Shown in pieces: positions 54,643 to 64,000 of a stretch of 64,000 nucleotides of DNA. Source of the DNA: Muscardinus avellanarius (Eukaryota; Chordata; Mammalia; Rodentia; Gliridae). The DNA lies in assembly GCA_963383645.1 (NCBI GenBank), contig OY726565.1, forward strand, positions 26,018,966 through 26,082,965, given 5' to 3'. The position numbers were made by a program, and so were the translations under genes. Under the pieces are notes generated by a model, which did no database searches, had not been told where the DNA came from, and saw only the letters and a list, made by a program, of their open reading frames with translations. Within the stretch, counting starts at the first letter, position 1. Every line of letters starts with the position of its first letter.

Positions 54643-54869
54643 AGATATTTGATACAACCACTTCTTTTGGCATTTCTATTTTTATGAAATTACTAATTTC
54701 ACAGGCAAAAGTCACAATTAATGCTGTTTTACTTCTCTCAGGTATGTAATTAGATTAAAATAATTTTCCCCCTGTCCTATGAATACTGTATTCAGTTACT
54801 TAGCAGAGAATTTTTCTTCTTGTTTATTTACAGAAAATTAGTTGTCAGTTGGAGCTTTGTGGTTTTTTT

Positions 54870-55168
54870 TTTGGGGGGGGGATGGGGATTGAACCTAGGG
54901 ACATTCTATTTCAGAGCTACCTCCAGCCCTATTTTTAATTTTAATCTTAGTTTTTTTTGTGTGTGTGGTACTGGCAAGTGAACCCAGGGGCATTCTACCT
55001 CCGAGCTACACCCTCAGCTCTATTTTATTCTTTATTTTGAAACAGGGTCTCACTAAGTTGTGGAGGTTCTCACTAAGTAACTGAGCCTGGCTATGAACCT
55101 GCAGTCCTCCTGTCTCAGCCTCCCAGGTACTGGGATTACAAGTGTGCACCACCAAGACTGGCTCTTGA
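54870..55168 (-). mobile_element. Nested B1-dID SINEs
   Basis: An older ID half (54870-54935) is followed by a complete copy (54950-55165) with GGTACTGGCAAGTGAACCC. Confidence 0.85.
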
Positions 55169-55174
55169 AGTTTT

Positions 55175-55602
55175 TTTTTTTCTTTTTTCTTTTGCAATAC
55201 TGGGAGGTGGAACCCAGAGGCATTCTACCTCTGACCTACACCCCAGCCCTGTTTTTTATTCTGTTCATTCATTCATTCATTCATTCATTTTTTCCAGTAC
55301 TGGGGATGGAACTCAGGGGCATTCTACCTCTGAGCTATATCCCCAGCCCTATCTTTTATTCTTTAATTTTTTGAAACAGGGTCTCACTGAGTTGCAAAGG
55401 GCCTCACTAAGAAATAGCTGAGGCTGTCCTCGAACTGAACCACAGTCCTCCTGTCTTAAGCCTCCCAAATGCTGGGATTACAGGTGTGTGCCACCACAAC
55501 TAGCTTTATTTATTTTGAAACAACGTCTCACTGAGTAGGACTGCAATCCTCTGTCTCAGCCTCCCAAATGCTGGAATTACAAGCATGCACCACCACCCCA
55601 AG
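55175..55602 (-). mobile_element. Nested B1-dID SINEs with (CATT)n
   Basis: ID half (55190-55262), then (CATT)n at 55264-55290 and a complete copy (55291-55508), then the B1 half of the first (55509-55600). Confidence 0.83.
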
Positions 55603-55663
55603 CTTTGGAGTTTGTTTTTAATGGAGACAATGTTTTCACTTCCTTAGATAAGGCAAGGCCCCT

Positions 55664-55664
55664 A

Positions 55665-55756
<92 letters not shown>
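55664..55756. repeat. (CTAT)n(CT)n microsatellite
   Basis: About 14 CTAT units and about 17 CT units. Confidence 0.97.
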
Positions 55757-55758
<2 letters not shown>

Positions 55759-55889
55759 CTTTTTTCCTTGTTCCAAATTTAGGCAATTATATTTTTGAGT
55801 TTTTAGTATACTTTAATAACTTTAGTTGATAAAGTAAACCTGTAAACAATGGGAAACGAAGACTTTTGCCTCAAAAATATTTCTCTCAT

Positions 55890-56790
55890 TTCCTGAAAAA
55901 TAATTTTCAGGGCTTAGGGTTTCTGATGTAGCAGGTGGAAACTTCATTTTGCCACTTTATTCTAATAGGTTAAAAAAGCCAAACAAATTGAAAAATCAGC
56001 AACTCTTCTTAGATTCATCAGAGAAATGAGGTCACAGGGCAAACTGCTGCCTCTCAAATTGGATAGATGGGAATACAGAGAATCATAATTTATTTGAACA
56101 GAAACATAAGAGCCGAAGAAATTGATGGTAAGGAAAACCTAAGCTATACATATGAATTGCTAAGGTGCAGAGTGGAAAGTCTGAGAATTAAAAATTCTAG
56201 GGGAACCCATTCGTAGAAGATTTCCCACATTTTTGTGAAGTTCATCTCCAGAACTCAACCAGGTTCTAAGAATGAATATTGAAGAAGAATCCCCTTAGGC
56301 TTCTAGCAGTAGGAGGGAAAAAGAATCATTTTCAAGTACTATACACTAGGATACTCAGTTCTTAATAAGGTCTGCCTTCAGGGAAAAATATTTAACTATA
56401 ACCTGTCAGGGTTTTATCATAGCCTAATTTAACTCACCTGGGGAACGGGAAATTTCTAACTCTAGCCTACTCTAGTCAACCTGTCTTTCTACTGAAGGCC
56501 GGTACAAAACCAGAAAGTATTTGTGGAGTCCATAGACAAGAGGCATAAGGCTCACTGAAAAGACTTGAGACCTAACCGCAGGACTGTAGAATGTTCCCCC
56601 TTCTCCTGTACCCTACCACCACATTACTAAAAGCCTGGTGTTAGCAGTTTCTTTTATCTAGTATATCAGTCTTTGCCATCAAGGAAAAAATTACAAGACA
56701 TACTAAAATGTGAACAAAAAAAGCTGAGGCTCTTACTTTAAATTGTACAATGAAAGCATTTTCAAAATACCTGAAGAATGGTAATAGGCT
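55890..56790 (+). mobile_element. Ancient L1 5'-region fragment
   Basis: GAAACATAAGAGCCGAAGAAATTG, AACTCAACCAGGTTC, GGGTTTTATCATAGCC and AAAATTACAAGACATACTAAAATG recall L1M 5'UTR / ORF1 text. No frame survives. Confidence 0.45.
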
Positions 56791-56859
56791 GTTATCCTAT
56801 ACCTTGTTGGTATCTAAAATGTAACTGGAAAACATATAATGATATTTTCATATGTTTAA

Positions 56860-56965
56860 ATGTATATAACACATTTATATATTATTAAATATATGAATTG
56901 TAATATATAAATAGCTATATATATAAGATATACATATAGCCATATATATATATCTTAATATATAA
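56860..56965. repeat. AT-rich tract (TATATA/ATATATAAG)
   Basis: Imperfect TA repeats with GCTA/TAGC interruptions (AGCTATATATATAAG and CATATAGCC). Confidence 0.8.
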
Positions 56966-56977
56966 ATGGCTAAATAG

Positions 56978-57158
56978 AAGTGGGGTATGGTGACGCATGT
57001 AATTATAGTATGTAGGTGTCTGAGACAGGAGGATCACAGATTCAAGGCCAGCCTCAACAATTTAGTGAGATTCTATTTGAAAATGAAAAAATACAGTAGG
57101 GCTAGGAGTGTAGCTTGGAGGTAGAATAACTCCTGGGTTCAATCACTAGTTCTTAGTA
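56978..57158 (+). mobile_element. B1-dID SINE, old
   Basis: AAGTGGGGTATGGTGACGC; ID half GGAGTGTAGCTTGGAGGTAG. Confidence 0.83.
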
Positions 57159-57222
57159 AATAAATCACTGTGTGCTCATATTAAATATATTTATTCAATC
57201 TTGACAATTATTATAGTTGAAA

Positions 57223-57443
57223 GCTTTTTTTTTTTTTTTTTTTGTGGTGCTGGGGATGGAACCCAGGGGCATTCTACCTCTGAACTATACCCCCAGCCCT
57301 ATTTTTTATTCTTTATTTTGAAACTGGGTCTCACGGAATTGCAAGGGCCTCACTAAGTAGCTGAGGCTGTCCACAAATCGTGATCCTCCTGTCTCAGGCT
57401 CCCAAATGCTGAGATTACAAGCATGTGCCACCACGCCTGGCTG
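57223..57443 (-). mobile_element. B1-dID SINE
   Basis: T20, GGTGCTGGGGATGGAACCC; B1 complement ending CACCACGCCTGGC. Flanked by TGAAAGCTTTT / TGAAAAAGTTT. Confidence 0.92.
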
Positions 57444-57807
57444 AAAAAGTTTAAGTTTTTGAAGAGGAGTCCCAAATAATATTTACCAGTTATGGAACAG
57501 ATTTTTTTTTTATCATTCCCACTCATTTGAGCTTTTTAAGAACTTGAATATTCACATTCAAATTACTTTTAAAATTTACACCAAGTAAGGAGCCTAATAC
57601 TGATAGCAGATCAGTGATATTTCATAGTGCTCCTTCAAAATATTTTAAAGTATGATTGTAATTACTCTGTATAACACTTGGGTTTAGTATCTCTTTTCAA
57701 AGTCAGTGATACAAAAAAGTTGGGATGGGTTACTCTTCTAAGCTCAAAAGGACTAAGAGACATACCAAGTATAATACACAGTTCTTTTTCTTTGGTTTAT
57801 ACTTTTT

Positions 57808-58018
57808 TTTTCCCTTCAGCACTGACTGGGAATGGAACCCAGGGGCATTCTACCTTTGAGCTACACTCCCAGTTCTATTGTTTATTCTTTATTTTGAGGC
57901 AGCGTCTCACTCAGTTGCAGAGGGCCTCACTAAGTAGCTGAGGCTGTTCACTAACCTCCATCCTCCTGTCTCAGCCTTCCAAGTACTGGGATTATGAGCG
58001 TGGGCCACTGTACTGAAC
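57808..58018 (-). mobile_element. B1-dID SINE, old
   Basis: TTCAGCACTGACTGGGAATGG; B1 complement ending CCACTGTACTGAAC. Confidence 0.85.
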
Positions 58019-58677
58019 ATCATAGACTTTTTTTCATTACAAAGTTATTTGGGAGTGTACAGATGTGAGAAATAGAATATATGCCGAGTATTACATGACT
58101 GAGATCTTTTTTTAGGTGTAATAATGACATTTTGGTTGAGAAGGAATTTTTTTTTAAGATTTCATACTGAAGTATTTAGGAATACTTGATGTCTTGGCAA
58201 AGTACTGGCAGTTATTGAGTTTAGGTAATAAGTGTACATTCACTGTACTATTCTTACTGTCATTTTTCTAGGTTCTAGTTTTTGTGCCCCGAGAACAAAC
58301 TTAAGCTACTAACAAATAACAGGGACCCTTCTGGACTTAAAAATGCTTATTTCACTTTGGTCTTTTTTTTTTTTTTTTTTTTTTTTTAGTTTAATGCATA
58401 GTATTAAACTAGTCTTGTGATAACATTCATGTAGTCTTATATGGAATGATTATTTTTCAACATATATCAGCTATTTTGAATATGCTGATAGTTTATGTGA
58501 ACATGTCAAGAAAAAAGTTTTAAGGAATCATTAAATAAATGATTGAAAATACAGTGTGATTAAGTAATAATTAAATCAGGTTTTGCCTCTTTATAGTAAA
58601 TCCTAATCATTTTAGGATGCTGGATCAGAAAAATGAGAGCTTTCTAGTTTTTGTTAAAACATTTGAAAATTAACCAT

Positions 58678-59010
58678 TGCTGGATGTGGTGGCGCACGCT
58701 TGTAATCCCAGTACTTGGGAGGCTGAGACAGGAGGATTGCAGATTTGCGGCCAGCCTCAGCTACTTAGTGAGGCCCTCTGCAACTTAGACCTTGTTTCGA
58801 AACAAAAGAATAAGCTGGTCATGGTGGCACATGCTTGAATTCCCAGCATTTGGGAGGCTGAGACCTGATGATTGTGGTTCATGGACAGCCTCAGCCACTT
58901 AGTGAGGCCCTTTGCAACTCAGTGAGACCTTGTTTCAAAATAAAGAATAAAAAACAGGGCTGGTGGTGTAGCTCAGAGGTAGAATGCCTTTGGGTTCCAT
59001 CCCCAGTACT

Positions 59011-59045
<35 letters not shown>

Positions 59046-59110
59046 TGGGGAATGTAACTTGGTGGTAGAATGCCCCTGCATTCTACCTCAGTACTGGAAA
59101 AAAAAAAATT
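58678..59110 (+). mobile_element. Tandem run of plus-strand B1-dID pieces
   Basis: B1 half (58678-58812), complete copy (58813-59042, about 30 A), then an ID half (59043-59108). This suggests a copy inserted at the linker of an older one, all in the same direction. Confidence 0.87.
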
Positions 59111-59171
59111 ATGTTCATCTAATTTTACTTCTTCTCTATCATTCTGTTTTTAATTTTTAAAAATTTAAAAA

Positions 59172-59388
59172 ATTTTTTTTGCAGTACCGGGGATGGAACC
59201 CAGGGGCATTCTACCTCCAAATGACACCCCCAGCCCTATTTTTTATTCTTTATTTTGAAACAGGGTCTCACTGAGTTACAAAGGGCCTTACTAAGTAGCT
59301 GAGGCTGTCTTCGAACATGCACACTCCTCCTGTCTCAGCCTCCCAAATGCTGGGATTACAAGCGTGTGCCACCACACCCGGCTATTAT
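59172..59388 (-). mobile_element. B1-dID SINE
   Basis: GCAGTACCGGGGATGGAACCC; B1 complement ending CACCACACCCGGC. Faces the plus-strand run. Flanked by TCATTCTGTTTTTAA / TTATTCTGTTTTTAA. Confidence 0.93.
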
Positions 59389-59491
59389 TCTGTTTTTAAA
59401 AAAGATGCTGAAAACAACTGCAGCAAATAATGAAAATACATCAGAACCTCTATGTTCAATCATTATCTTGGATTTTTTTTTTCCAGAGTTT

Positions 59492-59818
59492 ACTTAAAGA
59501 AGTCATCTGTCCTCCATACCAGTGGGTTTGGCATCCATGGTACCAACCAACTGCAGATTGAAAATACTTGAAAAAAAAATTCTGTCTGTACTAAACATGT
59601 ATAGACTTTATATTTTTGCCATTGTTTCATAAACAAATATAGTATAATATAGCATATTAAGTATTATATGTAATCTGGAGATGATTTGAAGTATGCAGGA
59701 GGATATGTGTAGTTTATGTCCAAATACTGTACCATTACCACCCATAGTCCACAGATTTTTGGTATCCATGGGCGGTCTTGGAACCAGTGCCCCATGGCTA
59801 CTGAAGGACAACTCTATA
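59492..59818 (+). mobile_element. Tigger/MER2-like DNA transposon remnant
   Basis: Terminal inverted repeats: AGTCATCTGTCCTCCATACC at the left and, read on the other strand, AGTTGTCCTTCAGTAGCCATG at the right, next to TA. The internal text (CATCCATGGTACCAACCAAC, TAATCTGGAGATGATTTGAAG) is like the non-autonomous Tigger group. No transposase. Confidence 0.7.
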
Positions 59819-59819
59819 C

Positions 59820-60780
59820 ATTTCAGATATGTTCTGAGCACCTATTATGTGTAAGACACAACTACTAATTGCCAGACAAGTTGAAATCATGTAAGGTATG
59901 TGAATCCTGAACTCATGATTTTCTGTATTATTTCATTGCAGGGGTTAAGAACAGAACTGGAACTACACAAAATAAGGGGGCTTCTTTGATTTTAAGTCAA
60001 AAGAAGGGAGACTTGCCCCACACCATTCAGCTCTTAAGCCTTTTCTCTCTTCCATTTGCATTCACTCCTTTGCCAATCTCATCCAGTCTCTTGCTTTTAA
60101 TTATCATGCTTATTTTAAACCTGTGACTCCCAGATGTATATCTCAAGGCTAGAAGACTTCATCCCCAAACTCTATACTAGCATATCCAGTTGCATTTCCT
60201 TTCCATAACTCAGAAGTAACATGTCAGCTAAAAATTTAATCTTCTTCCTCTAATCCTGAAATGAAATTTTTACCTTTCCCTCTAAGTCTGCTCCTCTACC
60301 GGTTTTCCTTAATTTACTCTGTGTGCTAGGAAGTAGTCTTCTACTTGGTCTTCCAGTTTTTATTTTTGCCTGCTATGGTTTGGTCTAACATAATGGACAG
60401 AATGATCTTAAAAAAATCAGATTAGTCATATCTTGTCTTTGCAGTGCCTAAAGCCCTCTGTTGTTTTTTCTATCAGTGTAAAGGCTAAGGCCTTACAGTG
60501 GTCCACAGTCTCTTTGATGCTGAGTATACCACTCGTGCTTCTGCCTCGGGTCCTTTGCACTTGACCCCCCCTACTCCTAGAAATTTCTCTCTACACATGC
60601 ATATGACTGGCTTCCTCATTTAGGTTAGGGACTTACTTAAATATACTATATATTTTGTTGAATGTCTGTTTTCCTTTGTGGAATATAGGAAGTCAGATTT
60701 TTGTCCTTTTTGGTAAGTGCTTAGATTTCTTGGTACATATATTTTCAACATATTTGTTGAATGAATAAATGACTGAGAGG
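59820..60780 (+). mobile_element. MIR-like piece and L2-like LINE fragment
   Basis: ATGTTCTGAGCACCTATTATGTG (59829) is MIR/L2-like. From about 60040 the text follows the old LINE order: GGGTCCTTTGCACTTGACC, CTGGCTTCCTCATTTAGG, and ends ATATTTGTTGAATGAATAAATG near 60768. Confidence 0.55.
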
Positions 60781-61487
60781 GGGAAGGAGCTTGCTGGTCC
60801 CAAGAATAATTTATACTGCCAATTTAAGACATTTATAGGAGATAAATAACCACAGTATAAAGCAGTATAAGAAAAGCTAATTTATCTCATTGGCTTAGAA
60901 ATAGTTCTTGTAAAATGTTAAGTATTCAGTGTTTGATGAAGGTAAACTTGATTTTGGTGATTCTTTTTCTGAAAATAAAAAAAGTGACCTATCCCCAAAA
61001 CTGTATGACCACTAAATTTTGCTTAGTATCAAATTTATAAAAGCAACTGGCTTTGAGTAGTTTAGTTATAGTAGTTTTGGTATTCTTTTAGGCTTCAGCT
61101 CAGAAACAGAACACCTTAGGTGTCTTAGCAGAAATGCTTTAATACAGGAAATTAAGTGCCTATAAAAGCCCTGGAAGGGTAGATGAGTAGGTTACAGGCT
61201 AAGCCTCCTAAATTACAGCAGGACTTACTTTCCAAGGAGTCACTATTCCTGAGGTCATCATTGGAACTATTGAATTTAAGAAAAAAAAAATCAGCTATGA
61301 CCTAGGAATTTAAAAGCTACAGCTGCCTTAGAATGTGGTGACCCAATACTGGAATGTAAGGTGCACCTGTCTTCCTTATCAGGCTGCTTCTTCATGCCCA
61401 AAAGGCATGAGAATAAACATTGTATGATCTTGTCTTCCTGCCAGAAGACAGCCAAAAAAGGCAGGGAGATAGTGTCTACTTTGTTTT

Positions 61488-61680
61488 CATTTTTTTTTTT
61501 CTGTACTGGAGATTGAGCCTTGGGACATTATACCTCTGAGCTATACACTGCACACCCAACCCCTCCCCCCTGCTTTTTAAAGTTTGAAACTCAGTCATGC
61601 TAAGTTGTAGAAGGTCTCACTAAATTGCTGAAACTGTCCTGGAACCTGTGGTCCTCCCGTCTCAGCTTCTGAAGTACTGT
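61488..61680 (-). mobile_element. B1-dID SINE, old
   Basis: CTGTACTGGAGATTGAGCC; the B1 complement stops at TGAAGTACTG. Confidence 0.85.
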
Positions 61681-61729
61681 TCTATTGGATACTTCTTATT
61701 CATATCATCTGCTCTGATGGAACAGCAGA

Positions 61730-61997
61730 TTAAATAACTAAGTAAATAAATAACTCCAGATAATGGAGGATAAACCTCAGTGGAGCCAGGAATGTGGTCT
61801 AGGGGAAAGGGAGGAGGAAGAGTGAGGCTTATGGAAGGAATTACTACCATCAGCTTTGTGTACATATGTGAAAATACCAATGTCAATCTCAGTACTTTGG
61901 GGAGGGAGCCAGGGGAGGAGCCACCAAGTACTGTGTGCATGTATGTCACTGTCAACATGATTTACATTGTGATGTGAGACTGCAATACAGCAGTAAA
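61730..61997 (+). mobile_element. L1 3'UTR end
   Basis: GATAATGGAGGATAAACCTC, GTGTACATATGTGAAAATACC, GTACTGTGTGCATGTATGTC and ACTGCAATACAGCAGTAAAGC: same L1 3' family as 16740-17035. Confidence 0.8.
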
Positions 61998-62003
61998 GCA
62001 TAT

Positions 62004-62042
<39 letters not shown>

Positions 62043-62240
62043 TGGGCCTGGGGATGGAACCCGGGACATTCAACCTCTGAGCTACACCCCCTGCTCTATT
62101 TTTAATTCTTTATTTTGAAATGGTCTCACTAAGTTGTGGAGGGCCTCACTTAAGTAGCTGAGGCTGTCTGCGAACACGATCCTCTGGTCTCAGCCTCCCC
62201 AGTACTAAGATTACAAGCGTGCGCCACCACGCCCGGCTAA
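61998..62240 (-). mobile_element. B1-dID SINE with (TTTA)n head, in an L1 tail
   Basis: (ATTT)n at 61999-62043, GGCCTGGGGATGGAACCC; B1 end GCGTGCGCCACCACGCCCGGC. Flanked by TAAAGCAT / TAAAAGCAT. Confidence 0.92.
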
Positions 62241-62449
62241 AAGCATTTTTTAAAAAGCAGAAAAAGAAACAAATGTGTTTTCCTGAGCCTTCCATAAAGC
62301 ATTTTTGCACTGGTCTAGTCTCAGAATCTGTTCAATTACCTTGTTTGCCAAATTAAAATAAAATTCATAAATGCTTCCTGTAAAGTAATTGGAAAAAAAA
62401 AAAAAAACTAAGATTGGGCTTAAGTGCCAAGTCCTTACTTATTTATAAA

Positions 62450-62590
62450 AACCCTTACTTTGTGCCAGAAGCTAATTCACATGCTCTTCTCAAGCCTGTG
62501 ACACATCACCATAGTACATGTAATGACACTGAAGCTCAGAAGGTTGAAAGACCACACCCCTACCACAGTGCCTGATGAAGAGAGGACGGA
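62450..62590 (+). mobile_element. MIR SINE
   Basis: TTTGTGCCAGAAGCTAATTC, then TAATGACACTGAAGCTCAGAAGG and CACAGTGCCTGATG. Confidence 0.6.
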
Positions 62591-63019
62591 AGAGAAAAGG
62601 AGTTCAGAGCCAGTGGAAGAACTAAGAGTTTTGGAGGAGCCAAGACTTCAAGCTCATTCTTTTCACCATTAAACTAGCCTGACTCTTAGTGATAACAGCA
62701 GAGCAGTGAATCTACCAACACACAGTCAATTGGAGGAAGAATACTGTAGAGGAAAAATTATTATGTAACCACTATTAGTTTTTGCATTTATCCCTCAGTC
62801 TGGGAAGAAGGAATAGACATGTAAATAAGTCCAAGATATAAGAACACTGAAAAAATTACAAGGTTCTTTAGGGGACTAATGAAATCTACAAATATAATAT
62901 TCCCCTGATATTTATTAAATTTTAGTTCATTTTGTCATAGAAGTTAAACAGAGAAGCTAAGGATTTGCTGATTCCCAGCATGGTACAAGATAAAGGAAAA
63001 AAAATAAAATGAAGCTTAT

Positions 63020-63140
63020 AGCCAGGCATGGTGGCACACACTTCTAATCCCAATGCTTGGGAGGCTGAGACAGGAGGATCTCGGTTCACAGACAGCCTCA
63101 GCTACTTAGTGAGGCCCTCCACAACTTAGTGAGACCTTGT
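63020..63140 (+). mobile_element. B1 half of a B1-dID SINE
   Basis: GCCAGGCATGGTGGCACACAC to GTGAGACCTTGTTT; the ID half is absent. Confidence 0.83.
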
Positions 63141-63171
63141 TTTTGGTTGACATTGTTATTGGTTTGTACTT

Positions 63172-63395
63172 TCTATGCCAGACACAGTGGTACATGCCTG
63201 TAATCCCACCTTCTTGGGAAGCTGGTGCAGCAGTACAAGTTTAAGACCGGTTTGGGCAGTTTAGACTAGGTCAGGTAATTTAGCAAGACCTTGTCTCAAA
63301 AATAAAGTGGGAGGAGGGGTGTAGCTCAGTGTTAGAGTACTTGTCTAGTATCCACAAGACCCTGAACTCAGTTCCCAGTACTACTCTCCAAAAAG
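63172..63395 (+). mobile_element. B1-dID SINE, old form with full ID
   Basis: B1 half CCAGACACAGTGGTACATGCC. The ID half is longer than in other copies and keeps GAGTACTTGTCTAGTATCCACAAGACC, the ancestral ID middle that most copies here lack. Confidence 0.8.
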
Positions 63396-63399
63396 GAAC

Positions 63400-64000
63400 A
63401 AAGCCAGTGTTCTAAGTTATATAATGAAGGGCGTAGGATCTGATATGAAGCTGAGCCCAAAATGTATTAGGGCCTGTTTCGTACTTGCCTTGCTAAGAGT
63501 TTTTAAAAAGTGAATCTTCAGTGTCTTGGCACCATTCTCAAGTTTTCTTTAGGTAATCCTGTGCCATTTTTCAGCACCTTTGCAAATTTAATTGCTTGTT
63601 TTCTGCATTTAGAGTTTACTTTTGAGACAGATGCTTCTTTTCCTACAAAATTCAGACAACATCTATACTCTGGAAAGAATGTTTGGGTTTTATTTTATAT
63701 CTGAAGGTATATTGTTAATATTTATGTAAATGCCTCTTGAAATAAGACTTAGTTGGCATTTTGTCAGGATTGTTTTGTTTGAGAGATTTTAGTTAAAATC
63801 TAAATGACAAAAACTGGTTTCTTGGGAGACTTGCCAGTATGTTTTTGAAAAATATACATTTGTTTTCAGCATATTTTCTCTTAATTTTTAAAAAGTATAA
63901 TTGTTTCTGTTTAAATGAATATACTTGTGCTTCTGATATAGTGTTAATTGACTTCTTAAATATTTGAATATATTATATTGAATGGGTTTTATTACATATA
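63400..64000. other. Intron 1 end of window, nothing recognised
   Basis: AT-rich; a 64-codon frame at 63510-63704 has no domain. No SMAP1 exon seen. Confidence 0.4.

Larger units (their letters stand above)
39776..64000 (+). other. SMAP1: SMAP1 intron 1 (open at the window end)
   Basis: Begins with donor GTAGCG at 39776. I searched by eye for the next exon (codons for GPRWASWNIGVF and CIRCAGIHRN) and found none, so the intron probably extends past the window, making it at least 24.2 kb. It contains SINEs, old LINE pieces and microsatellites, plus stretches without recognisable repeats: about 40075-40860, 42480-42955, 44550-45315, 49970-51680, 57445-57800, 58020-58670, 60780-61480 and 62245-63015. 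Confidence 0.8.

Noticed and set aside
120..63400. tRNA genes suggested by GTAGCTCAGAGGTAGAATG words
   Set aside because: These are ID halves of SINEs; no full cloverleaf with anticodon arm and acceptor pairing was found.

Overview
This is vertebrate nuclear DNA, almost certainly from a rodent of the squirrel family (Sciuridae). The main evidence is about 90 full or partial copies of a dimeric SINE. Its 5' half is B1 (7SL-derived, beginning GGCCGGGCGTGGTGGCGC) and its 3' half is ID (tRNA-derived, GGTGTAGCTCAGAGGTAGAATG), the structure known as B1-dID. There are also single ID-like units, L1 pieces sharing one lineage-type 3' end, and older L1, LTR, L2-like, MIR and Tigger-like remnants. Genus and species cannot be decided from the sequence.

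The only functional gene I can support is SMAP1 (an ArfGAP), plus strand. Its first coding exon is 39658-39775 inside a CpG island (about 39320-40075). The promoter has clustered GC boxes, a perfect NRF1 palindrome and an ETS site. The exon encodes the first 39 residues and the first two zinc-binding cysteines of the ArfGAP zinc finger. Everything to the right (39776-64000, at least 24 kb) appears to be intron 1; I find no exon 2.

The left 39 kb looks intergenic. It holds a solo class II-type LTR (about 440-1017), a pair of inverted ~150 bp repeats (4618-4760 and 5930-6083), dense SINEs, five L1 pieces carrying the lineage-type 3' end, a 2.5 kb minus-strand L1 ORF2/3' fragment (30331-32815), a repeat-poor island at about 20570-21780 that could be regulatory, and a disabled retrocopy of an ADP/ATP translocase, closest to ANT3/SLC25A6 (minus strand, 34397-35220). 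The retrocopy sits inside an older L2-like element. Just upstream of the SMAP1 promoter is a pure 121-nt pyrimidine tract.

Intron 1 has the same SINE density, with several nested insertions, ancient L1 ORF2 and 5' fragments, a Tigger-like DNA transposon and long microsatellites. The most interesting structural signals are in the SINEs. A CpG-rich, apparently young B1-dID subfamily has its own 3' end and intact Pol III B boxes. In four independent places a newer SINE has inserted immediately 5' of an older one, reusing the same target-site duplication. Nearly all other short open frames are chance or read through SINEs.
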